Assembly (NCBI GenBank): GCA_000499405.2
Contig: HG738141.1
Span: 645,173 to 709,172 of the forward strand
Direction: 5' to 3'
Length of the DNA stretch: 64,000 nt
DNA from: Onchocerca volvulus
Lineage: Eukaryota; Nematoda; Chromadorea; Rhabditida; Onchocercidae
Below are positions 13,673 to 24,509 of this stretch, in pieces. The notes below the pieces were generated by a model that worked only from the letters and a program-made list of their open reading frames with translations, did no database searches and was not told the DNA's origin. Positions within the stretch are counted from its first letter, which is position 1. Each line of letters begins with the position of its first letter. The translations under genes were made by a program, and so were the position numbers.

Positions 13673-14480
13673 ATGTTAACGGTTCAACCACGTGCCGTAC
13701 AAATTTGTGCATCTGGTGGTAAATGTGTACATAAACTTGTTAATACAAGTTTAGCACGTTTAGCATTTAAAATTAAATCAACGAATAATGAAGTTTATCG
13801 TTTTAAACCAGTTTATGGTTTTATTGAACCACAAAGTTCATATCCGGTTGTAATACAAAAATTACTCGGTGATGTAAGAGAGGATATTTTCATCATTCAA
13901 TATGCTGAGGTTGTTGTTTTTTTTTTTAAATTATTTATTTTTAGTAAACAAAATATTGTTTGTTTATTCATTCATTAATTTTATTAATTATAATTTAAAC
14001 AATAATTTGCTTATATTATATATATTATTTTATTTTTTTGTTTAATTCATGCTTCTACATCTTACAATTTTTCTTTCAATGATTTAAAGAATATGTTTGC
14101 TTATGCAGTAATGATAAACTTCCTTTTGAAATTTAGAAGAATGTTCTAGAAATTGCGGTAGGACATTTTCAAATATTTCATTGAAATTTTTAAAATTTTT
14201 TCTTTTTTTCAAAGAAGTTTTGAAAGTTGAAATTTCAATGATTCGTTAATAAGCGTAAGCGTCAAGTTTGAAGACATAGTGTTAAAAAATTCAACATGTT
14301 TAGCAACTTTGAGAAAATTTTATAAATGATTTTTATCAAATTAAGTTCACTATTTTATTTTACAAAATTAAATCATATAATTTTTCTATTTAGGTAACAG
14401 CTGATTGTATCGATCCGAAAGCACCATTTAAAATCAACGCAATACAAGGTGAAGTAATTGTATATGCGCATTCGGTGTAA
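13673..14480 (+). CDS. SSP-type sperm-specific MSP-domain protein
   Basis: Two exons (13673-13909 and 14394-14480) join in phase 0 into a 107-residue protein made of one major-sperm-protein-like fold. It starts MLTVQPRAVQICASGG, then HKLVNTS and FKIKSTNNEVYRFKPVYGF, the order of conserved blocks in nematode SSP (sperm-specific family) proteins, which are also about 107-109 residues and shorter than the 127-residue canonical MSP. The intron runs 13910-14393, with donor GAG|GTTGTT and acceptor TTTAG|GTA. SSPs are expected in developing sperm and may act as MSP cytoskeleton or signalling partners; this is family knowledge. It is the only clear plus-strand protein gene here. The TAA stop opens directly into a genomic A-tract. 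No strong acceptor lies immediately upstream, only a purine-rich stretch (13614-13653). Confidence 0.88.
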
Positions 14481-15767
14481 AAAAAAAAAAAAAAAAATTT
14501 CATTAAATTTCATCTATCTTAAATTATAATTACAAAGCATACTGCATATCTTACGTTATTTTAATAAATTTTATCCATAGCAAATAATTCTTAAAAAATT
14601 AAAACTTATAATTACAGTTGTGCAAAGTTTATGCAGCTGAAGTTATATGACAAATATGGAAAGCTTTTCGAAATCTTCAAATTTGTTACAATTTGAAATT
14701 GAAAAAAAAAAAAAAAAAGAGGAATTTCACAATTTATTTGTCAAAAATGACAAATGTCAAATTTCACGTAAAATTATATAGCAACAAAAGAAGTTTTTAG
14801 ATATATTTTATTTCACTGTAATTTGAAATCTGAAAAAATGATTTGAGGATTCACTGAATTTAACCGGAAATTTCCTTCGAATACTAAATATTTACTACTT
14901 TTGGTATTGACAGCACATATGGCATGAATGATCACTTTCAATGATGAGAAGGGAGGCAATTTGTTAAATTTTAGTCTAAAAATCTATTATTGTTTAATTA
15001 AACAATTCGATAGAAATGGCTTACTTTTAAAGTGTTCATTATGTTCTTTTATTAGTACTTATATAACTGTCTACTTGTGGAGTAATAATGCTTATAAATT
15101 ATAAGTATTGAAGCATATTTTGAGATTCAAAAGGAATAATAAAAGGAAAAATGGATAATTGCCGAAATGGAAGAAATTTTCGTATTTTCAACGATTACTT
15201 CGACTAAATTGCTTTTGATAATTTTAGATGTCCTGATATGCTTAGAGACGAAAACACTTTCAGAACTTTTATTCTTTTTTTAGAATTATCCTTATTTATT
15301 TTCAAATAATCCAATATGAGTTAAGAATAATATAAAATCAAACAGGTATGATTTATAACGTAAAAAATGAAAGAAAGAAATATATATCAGAAAAAAGAAA
15401 AAAGGATTGTCGGGACAAAGACAACGATCACCATCTTGAAATCTAAGATGGTATAATAAAAATTATGGAAAGATAAATTATTAAAATTTTAGAGATGAAA
15501 TACTTTTCTTCTAATTAATTTAAGATCACATGTGATCCTGTTAATGTAAGCCAAATTAGCAACATGTCAAAAAACTGTTTGAATTTTCATCATTCAATTT
15601 GAGATAACTGCTTTTCCGCTAGAAACAAAAATCAAAAATATGACAAAGATTCGATTCAGAAAAAGGCACATATAAAGGACATATATCGTTACCTACATCA
15701 AAAACATGCAAAATGAGCATTCAAAAAATAAAAACTTGTATAATTCAGTTTTAAAGTACATAATGTT
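14481..15767. other. spacer between convergent genes
   Basis: The SSP gene and AGGF1 gene converge on this 1.3 kb. It contains A-tracts at 14479-14498 and 14701-14718, a short perfect hairpin (ACCATCTT at 15430, AAGATGGT at 15445) and a 14-base palindrome GATCACATGTGATC at 15524. No coding exon was seen. Confidence 0.5.
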
Positions 15768-18700
15768 TCACGTTGTATCATTTTGATCGTCATCCATGGC
15801 AAAAATTTCAGCTTTTTGAAAACGCTGCCTTGTAATTTCCAGTAAATATTGTTTTTTATCCTGTTTCTTTGATATTTCAAATTTGACTTCATTTTTCAGT
15901 CCGAGTCCTGCACGATTAGGTCGGATTTCACTAATTACCTGGAGAACGAGGGAACAATGTGATCTATAGTTCAAAGTTCATAAATCAAAAATACTGCTAA
16001 CACGAATTTTGGATCAAACTGCAAAAACAAAAGCAAATTGTTCGAAAATTTTTGTCAGGAGTTCTTATACAAAGTCTTTTTTTTTTTAATCTGCTCAAAA
16101 GAAATAAAAAAAAAAAGGTAGTTCACCGGCTCTGTAATTCCGTCTTCTCTTCGCCCCAAACCGGTACCTTGTTTCCAACCCATTCGTTGAAGCATCCCAA
16201 ATCCTCGATTACTTTCGTTTAATATCGTTAATGGAGAAATCACATCTGTCGATGCAGCAGTCATTTCTAAAATTTTTATTGAAGTCTCTGTTACAGCAAA
16301 TGTATCAAACTGAAATAAATCTTATGATTGGAAGCATAATTTTATTAAAGTTTTCATTTAGCATATTAAAATGAAACCTACCTGGCAAAGGTTTTGCTAA
16401 ACAGTTTGCATAAATCGAATCATCCTTATTCTGAGCATTATTGCAAAATAAATTTCGTTCCTTTTTTTGATATTTGCATCGGTAACGTTCTTCTTCATCC
16501 TGACAAAAAAATTTATGTCACATGTTTTGTCGAATTTATGTCATATGTTTTCAAAATTTTGAAATAAAACATAAAAAGTTTTATTTACAAAATATCAAAT
16601 AACAAAACTATATTGATTGCAGATATAAATAAAAAGTGGAATTCTGTTCATATATATATATATATATGGGAAACATTTTAATGTTGAAGCTTTTCCTAAA
16701 ATTAAATTACAAATCAAACAAAATTGAAAATTCGAAAAAAAAAAATATTAGAGTAAAAATATTAGAATGAAAAAAGATCTTAAGAAAACTACAAACGAAA
16801 AAAACTGAAACATCAAAAATGCCATATTGTTTCTTCATATTTCGCAAATTTCTGCGTCTTATTGCCTCTTTTGATATTTTTCCAGCTCGAAGATTATCAT
16901 CCGATATTGTGACTTGATCGTTCTTTAGCAAACCTGGTTCGCATGAACCACATGTATTCGTTCCTAAATGATTGAAAACTTTGAGGACGGACGGAAGCAA
17001 TCCGAAAACCTGTTCTGCTAAAAGTTCAAGCAACATTTTCAATTTCTTTTCTAAGACTGTTCTGATTTTCCATTCCTTAGTAATCGAATATCATAAGATT
17101 TGCCATACTTATTGCATATGAGATTATAGTTGAGTTAGGGATTTTTTACTATAAATAACAGCTTGCAATAAATCTCCAAATTTTACCGTAGAGTTTCAAA
17201 AAGCAGAATATCATATTATATCAGAAGAGTCTCAGAACAACTTCCAAACCATGATTTAGTCATTTAGTCAATTATTCTTATGCATCAGTGCTTGCAGTAT
17301 AATATTCATTAAAAAAATGGCCATAATCAGAAAAATATGTAATCTAACTTTCAGTTTTCAGACACCACAATAAATTTAATCCATTTTGTGAGCTTAAAAT
17401 GTAAAAAAAACATGAACTTTCTATGAAAGATTAGAATTATAATGTAATATCATACATATATTATAAATTTTCGTAGCACAATTAATTAAAAAGCAGTTGT
17501 ATCAAATAAATTAATTCCGTAAGTTGATTAATAATTTAAGAAATGCACTTCTTTAGCAGAAAAATTATGATGGTAAAAAGGTAGATTTTATACCGTAATG
17601 AATATGAGCTAAAAATTCCTGTTCACCAAATTGCCATTCATCACCATGATCTATAACTGCTACTTCATCCATGTCAATCTTTACTTTATTACGGAAAATC
17701 ACTGGCTCTCTTTCGTTAATTGTCAAGAAATATCTCTGTTCCGTTTCGCTGTAACTGATAACAGCACCATACTGAAAGAATAATTCAAGATTATTCCATA
17801 AAAAAGGAATATGACTCATATCTTCTATAACAAAAATAATTCTATATTTTCAATGAAAAAAAATACGTTTTACAATATGATGCAAACTAAAAAGGATTAA
17901 ATCTACTATTCTTAAACAACATATTATTCGAAGACAAAATAATTGTATTAGCCTATAAATTCCACAAATGAATTTAATTTTTATTCAATTCCAATTTTAT
18001 TTTATTCAGATATTATTCAATTCATAGCTTCACTTCATTCAGTGCACCACTATGTGAAAATTCATTACTTCCCAAAAAAGCATCTAACTATCCAGCTGAT
18101 ATCGATGATATGTGTAATTTTAAAATGTAATTTTTTAGTAACTGATGGCAAAGAATTTATTGAAAGTGGTCCCAAAATCAATAAAAATTAGAAACCTACT
18201 TCATTCTTCGAAAATTGCTCTGGAGATAACCGAATCTCACAGTCGGAAGCAGTTCCAATTCTAGCACCAGTAATTGTAACTATATGCAGAGCACCACTAG
18301 CTTTTTCAACAATACGAACACATGGAGCATAATCCATTCTTTCTTCTACAAAAAATAAACAAAATAAAAAAAAAGCCAGAACTGCGGAAAATCTTTATTT
18401 TTCGATCATTTCGAGTTATCAAAATAATGTGTCAGTTTTGTGTCAGAAGACATTACGTTATATTTCTGCATATTCTAAATTTTTACAAGATAAATCATCA
18501 GTGCATATACATTAATCATATGTCCTTTGAAAACATACTGTTATTTCAGCAAGCTGAATTACTTTATCAAATCAATACGCATTAAATTTCGAAAAAGGAA
18601 TGGAAAAAAAATTATGAAAACACTAATTTACTGATCTCTAACTATATGTTCCCTACTAAAACATGAGAATTTTCACACCTTGAATATGAATACTTATTTC

Positions 18701-20337
18701 ATCACTCAATCCGTCACAATCAAAACTGTCGCTACCAATCACCTGTGAAACAATTCTCAGTAACGAATTCAAACATTCGAAGACATCTACTTCATCCTGC
18801 GTCATACCTGCAGCGAATGACTCTCCTGGAAATTATTCAAATTGAAAAAGGTAGTTCAATCAATCAGAAGACATCAGAATATAATTTGATTTTTCTCTCG
18901 AATTCATTCAATATATCATTCAATAACAATAGCAATCTTATTATGGCTACTTATATATATATATATATTATATTAAAGTCGAAAAGTTGGGGACAAATTA
19001 CGAATGAGAAATAATATTTTTGAATTTAAAGTTATATCTTAAAATCCATAATTATTTTTCCTTAATAATCGTGAGATTATGTACAATATTTGATGGAAAC
19101 ATACCTAATAGTGCCACTGCTTTCCGCTCGGCCAGCTTATCTGTCCAAATATGCTCACAAGGAATTCTTGTGTAATATACATAACTATCTGTTTGACTGT
19201 CGTAATAATAATAACAATTAGTTGATGGGTGATAGAATAAGGCAGTATTCTGAAATTATAGCTGCATGAATTTTAATCCTAAATTTTTAAAAGCTAGAAT
19301 CCATAAAATTAATGTAATTATGACCATAATTATAATCTGATAATGAAAGTGATATAGCTAATGAAACTGCAGTCATGAAAATGATTATAACCATGACCAC
19401 GATACCGAGAATAATATAATTAGCATGATTATAGTCAAAATTATAATTGTTGTGATGATCAGACTAGAAACGGCAATACAAATAATAGTGATTGTAGTTG
19501 TGAATTTCACTGAATAAAGAAGATAAATTGATGTAACTGTGGTCATAAATATAATGATCATGAAAATACGGAAAAGACATTCATATTCAAATGACAATCG
19601 TCTAGTGCATGCTTCGGAATTTTGAAATTTAATTTCGTAATTCCAATACATATCTTTTGAGAGCAACAATTTTTGCATATTTCATGAGAAATTAAAATTT
19701 TCCGACAAGATACTGGGTTTCTTCAAAAAAAAAAAACCGAAAAAAAAGTGAAGGAATACTCTTACTTGATCATAATAATAGCCTGTCACCGGATTATAAT
19801 ACAGTTTATAATCTTCATGAAATTCAAAGCCTTGAAGATATTTGTCGCGCAAAAATGCATTAGCAGTTTGCCGTAATACATCTGCGATCGACATATTATC
19901 CTATAAGTGAATACAGTTAGTAAAAAATACATTGAAATAATCTGAAACACTAAAACTTAGAAGTCAATAAGATTCAAAATTCAGCTACAGTATCGTTTTT
20001 TTAAAGAGCTGAAATATTCTTGGTAATTATAAAATCTGTTAATTCTCAAATCTATCGCTAGAAGTAATCCTGAAATCTATTCTTATAGCTGATAATGTTG
20101 AAATTTAGCAATCCTGGAATCAAATAAGAAAAAATAATTTTGAAATTTAACAATTTTATAAAACAATAGTAATCAGGAAATTTCATTCGACAAATTAAGA
20201 ACTTAGATAGCTCTTCCGGAATAAAAAACAAACGTAATAATAACTTGTTCGGCATCAGTTTCAATAGTAGTTCCGGAGGTAGTTGGTTGCACTGTTTCAT
20301 TAATATTCTGGCATATTTCCATTCTTATAGTGTCCAT
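15768..20337 (-). CDS. aggf1: AGGF1-like protein (OCRE, FHA and G-patch domains)
   Basis: Ten exons join in phase into 503 residues: 20337-20245, 19900-19766, 19249-19105, 18825-18679, 18345-18200, 17771-17594, 17050-16812, 16499-16382, 16266-16127, 15938-15768. The domain order is diagnostic of AGGF1 (angiogenic factor with G-patch and FHA domains). Residues about 50-110 form a Tyr-rich OCRE domain (YKLYYNPVTGYYYDQ, then LFYHPSTNCYYYYDS). Residues about 175-265 form an FHA domain (LHIVTITGARIG, EIRLSPEQFSKNE, DHGDEWQFGEQEF). Residues about 420-465 form a G-patch (GFGMLQRMGWKQGTGLG). OCRE and G-patch domains are typical of splicing-associated proteins, so a nuclear RNA-processing role is likely in nematodes. 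The acceptor of exon 9 has three candidates; 16266 keeps frame. Exon 5 could start 3 bases later. The start ATG is 13 bases after a strong acceptor. Confidence 0.9.
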
Positions 20338-20350
20338 TTCTTGGATTTTT

Positions 20351-20358
20351 CTGCAAAA
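20351..20358 (-). promoter_or_regulatory. 5' splice acceptor, likely trans-splice site of the AGGF1-like gene
   Basis: TTTTTGCAG on the minus strand ends at 20351, leaving a 13-base 5' leader before ATG at 20337. No plausible upstream exon was seen, which suits spliced-leader addition, though a 5' UTR intron is possible. Confidence 0.5.
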
Positions 20359-20895
20359 AATTTCAATCATAAAAAGATGAATTTTTTATGAAAAGTGAAT
20401 AAATTTCGAATAGAAATTAAATTTCAAATTTAAACATAATGAAAAAATTGCTAGATAAGTTAAGAATAACTCTCTTCTTTGGTTCGATTCTGAGGAAAAA
20501 AAATTGAAAAACGAAACTAGTCCATTAGACATTTCTTCCTAATTAGTTTCATTTTAAGGAAACGGAATTGAAAATCAGTGGGTTAAATATTCCTTACAAA
20601 TTAGTTTTATACCAAGTAAAACTAAATAAAAGAATATCTCCTGGGAATGATAAAATCCACCCAACCAATAACCAATTTAGCGAAAAAATTGAAAAGTTTC
20701 GGAAAAATTCGCAAAGTGAAAATTCGTTAAATCCTGCCTCTGCCTGTGTCCTACCAAATTAGTCTATCAAAAGGTTGTGAAACTAAGCGAACTTACTTTT
20801 CTATAGAAATTTAGCTTAAACTATTCAATGTTTTCAATATTGCAAATAATCGGTATTCTCTCTCAAAAGTAGAAAATTTTCAAAAGTGAAGCTTA

Positions 20896-20967
20896 GCCCG
20901 ATGCGGGGCTCGAACCCGCGACAGCCAGATTAAGAGTCTGGTGCTCTACCGACTGAGCTAACCGGGC
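20896..20967 (-). tRNA. tRNA-Lys (anticodon CTT)
   Basis: A complete 72-nt cloverleaf on the minus strand. The 7-bp acceptor stem pairs GCCCGGT with ATCGGGC (one G-T wobble). The D-arm is GCTC/GAGC, the anticodon arm CCAGA-CTCTTAA-TCTGG with CTT at the loop centre, and the T-arm GCGGG-TTCGAGC-CCCGC. No intron is present and CCA is not encoded, as expected in a eukaryotic nuclear gene. The A-box (TAGCTCAGTCGG) and B-box (GGTTCGAGCCC) are intact. TTTT downstream, near 20877-20880, can act as a Pol III terminator. It lies about 560 bases upstream of the AGGF1-like start. Confidence 0.97.
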
Positions 20968-22754
20968 TTGTACCCAGCCGTAATCACTGGTACTTGATCA
21001 TATTGAAAGTATTTAAAATTTAATAGTTTGTAGAGTAAAACTTTGCAAGGCAAATGATTTAATTAAGTTAAAAATTAATTAAACAGTTGTTAGTATATAA
21101 TAGTATAGAAAGTCAGAATCTTCTAAAAATAAATCAATCCTTTAAAAATAAAAATGGAAAAAATTTGCTCATCTGACGAATAACTCATCTAATCACCTAT
21201 CATTTAACTAAATAAAGAATTTGATTAATGATATATTCATGAATCAATTTATCTGCATAATTATTTATTCACATATTAAATTGATTACGTTCTTGCAATA
21301 CTACTTATTTGCTCCGCAAAAAATCTATTATTTTATTTGGCAAATGCATAGTGATTTTATTGCGAACTATCAAACATTTCTATTCAATTTTTCATATTTT
21401 ATTATACTTTAGTGAATATATATCTTTATTTGTTTAATGACATGGTTCAATATTATTTTAAATGTATTTCATTTCAATAGACATTATCTTCAATTATATT
21501 TAACGATAATTTTCTGATAACAGATTTGCATCATTTTTTCACTCCTTTTTTTCTCCTTTAATCCTGGAATAGTTTTTAACGATACAAAGTTTGAATCTCA
21601 GCCAAGAAATTCAAAAAAATCCATAGCAGTATAATTATAATTTATTAAAAGTTTAGAGAATTTATATCATTACCACTATATAACTAATATTTTCGTGATA
21701 CCATTATTTTCTCACGATTATCAGAGTGTTAATAAGAATATTTCTTCTTTTGGTGGTAAACATGTTTATCATTTTGGCGGGAACTATGTTTGCCTTTGCG
21801 TTTATCATTTTGGCGGGAGACAAGCGGAAGATAAATTGATTCTTTGAAACTATCTTGTTTCTATTAGTTTTGAAAGAAATTATAACCAATGAAATGTAGA
21901 AAATTATTTTTTTTTTTCATAACTAAATGAATTTGTATATTTTTCTGACATGTTTCTACAGCAAATCCAGCTTTATTTATCAGCAAATTTATATGATTAC
22001 AAAACTTTTCAGACCAAGAAATAATAATAAGTTAGAATAATTTATTCTGAATTACTAAAATTACGAAAAAATTTATGCTCGAAATTTAAAGTACAATATT
22101 GTGAAAAACATCAATTCAAATTATTAACTTATTTTAACAGGATTATTATGGTTCAATTATAAATAATGAAATAGTAATAAAACATGATTAAAAAAGAAAA
22201 AAAAAATCAATTTGCTCCGGTAAGTTAAAAAACATTATTTGTATTAACGATATTGCAAATAAATAAACAGTTATTTTGCATTCACAATTTGAAATATTCA
22301 GTCCAAGATTCAGAAAATAAATGTTTCTAAGGCATCATAAGACTTACTTCAATATACAGTTAGAAATGACACATGTAAGACGAAGTCTATAAAAATATTC
22401 GAGAATTTGGTACATATTATATATATCATAATAAATGATATTATCATATTAAATTATATCATATTTTTTCCACACTAAATGATAGAATAAAAATTAATTT
22501 TGCAATAAAAATAGTAAAATAAAATAAGGATGATGGATTTTTTAACATAAATTATATTATTGATAAAATGCATAAAAATTGTATAATAGAAGAAAAAAAA
22601 TCAAAAATTATTTTTCGTGAACTATATTTAATATTTGCAAGTTTTTTTTAATGTAAAATATATACAATATTGCTTGATTTACGTGTAATAATAAAAATCA
22701 TACAGGAAAATAAAAAAGAAAAAAAAACAATACACTGAATTTTTTCTTTTTAAA
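20968..22754. other. gene-poor spacer
   Basis: Between the tRNA gene and the 3' end of the heat-shock gene there is 1.8 kb of AT-rich DNA with no supported exon. It holds the GGC-rich minisatellite at 21749-21820, which stands out by composition, and near 22430-22480 an AT-rich stretch of TATATCATA-like repeats. Confidence 0.5.
21749..21820 (+). repeat. degenerate 24-bp minisatellite (FGGKHVYH-type unit)
   Basis: Units start TTTGGTGGTAAACATGTTTA at 21749, TTTGGCGGGAACTATGTTTG at 21773 and TTTGGCGGGAG at 21809. Each would read F-G-G-K/N-H/Y-V-Y/C-H in one frame; the second unit has 12 extra bases. Related units occur on the other strand at 58413-58470. No gene context is evident, so coding is not claimed. 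Confidence 0.6.
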
Positions 22755-24509
22755 TTAGCAAAAAATATTCAAATATTCCCGTTTCACTACTGATTCTTTA
22801 GTAGGTTTTGGTTTTTGATCAAAATTTAGTTGTTTCTCGTCATCTTTTTTAAGTTTTCGAACTTCTGGAATTTTCTCGGCTTCTTTAGACACTTCCTCAA
22901 TTGTAGAAGGTTTTTGTTTTGAAACTTTGTTCGGTTTTGGTGGTACTGGTGGACCTGTATTTTTGTTTGTCGTATTTTTGCTAGTTTCAAATGTTGGAAC
23001 TTTGGCTGCATTTTTCTCAACTGAATTCGGAACATCAGCTACTTCCTGAATTGGTATTCGTCTTATAGGCTGTTTGATGCCTTTTTTAAATGCCTGAACA
23101 GTTAATAAACCGGATGGGACCAAGTAAGCAGCCAAAGATCCATCATGAACATCACTGGGAATATCGAATTTACGCTCAAAATTACGTTCAGTGGAGCCAA
23201 CACGACCATTTCGCCCTTTCTGATGTCCTTCAATTGAAAGTTCGCGTTCCTCTTCGTTATAATTTATTAGCAATTCTCCGGCAAGAAAATCGGATAAATC
23301 AATTTCGATAGCGAATTTCTCATCATTATCAATTATTTTCTGAAAAAAAAGAAAAAAAAAAGATAAAAAAGGGAAAAAGTGGAAAAAATTAAATATGTGG
23401 AAAATTTTATAATGACACAATAAACAACCTGATTTAATTTATTCATATTTTTTTAAAAATTGATTTCTTGAATTCAGCATTACAAAAAAAGCTAATAGTT
23501 TCAGGAAATTTGCTTAGTTATTGATGAAATAAAAAATAGAAATTAAAAGCTTAATATCAATCAACTTCGTTTTCATTCTCACTAATTATCCCCCATTTTT
23601 GATCTTTTACTGCATCCTCGTTAATTATCTTTCATCTTTTATTCTTCATTCATAAACTATCAACCGACAAAACTTTTCGCGGAAAAAAAATAATACTGAA
23701 ATTTAAAGAAATTTCCCATTTTTTTCTAAATTGCCCTGTAAAGAAAAAATGATGACAGTGAATAATATGAAATTATATCAATTCAACTAATAACTAATTA
23801 AATTAGCATATGCAATGCATGGTAAATGAATAAATAAGCCTTTTGGAGAAGGAGAGAAGAAAAATATAAAATATTACTGGAAAACAGACAAAAATTCGAT
23901 ATGACATAGTCTATTCTTCATATATATCCCTGATAAGTCATCATTGTAATTCAGGACTTTCTTGCAAACTTTGAATGAAACTAACAAATAACAAGTCTAA
24001 TTAGCATACGATAACTTTAATGTAATCATTTAGCAAATGTTTATTGATAAATTTTGTTGAAAAATGGAAATGAAATAGTATACCTCATTGATTGAATTAC
24101 CATAATATGCATTTATTGTTGGTGGTTCTTCACTCCAAGCAATATTATGCATTGGATAATTAAAATATTGCATAGTTTCATCAAAAAAATGCGTAAAAAA
24201 ACGTCCAGCTGGAGTTATCGAAAACGGTAAATCGTTATGAAAAGTTTTAGCATAATCAGATGTATTATTATTATCGTTATTATGAAAATCTGATTGTGCT
24301 GATGATTTTGATGTAGGTCGATGAAATCGTGGTGGTGGTCGAGGTGATGGTGATCGTTTGCTGGATGATGATGATGATGATTTATTCTGATTAATAGTAT
24401 CAGATGTATTTGGCATCGATGATGATGATAATGATGATTGTGATGATGGTGATGTCAAATTTTCATCAGAATTTGCATTTTTGAAATAGGTAAAAGTTTG
24501 CCAAACCAT
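22755..24509 (-). CDS. large small-heat-shock protein (alpha-crystallin domain)
   Basis: Two exons (24509-24084 and 23339-22755) join in phase 0 into 336 residues, about twice the usual small Hsp length. Residues 1-140 are disordered and Ser/Asn-rich, with an S-run at about 45-51 and PSPRPPPRF; near 100-130 comes an aromatic stretch (FFTHFFDETMQYFNYP). Residues about 143-230 form the alpha-crystallin domain, with FAIEIDLSDF, LSIEGHQKG and a closing GLLTVQAFK. I237-P-I239 is a typical C-terminal IXI motif. The tail (240-336) is Lys/Glu/Pro-rich with PPVPPKP at 272-278, a possible SH3-binding stretch. The size and long tails recall nematode HSP-43, but assignment to that orthologue is inference. 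Such proteins are ATP-independent holdases. A CAAG acceptor ends 7 bases before the ATG, consistent with trans-splicing. Confidence 0.85.
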
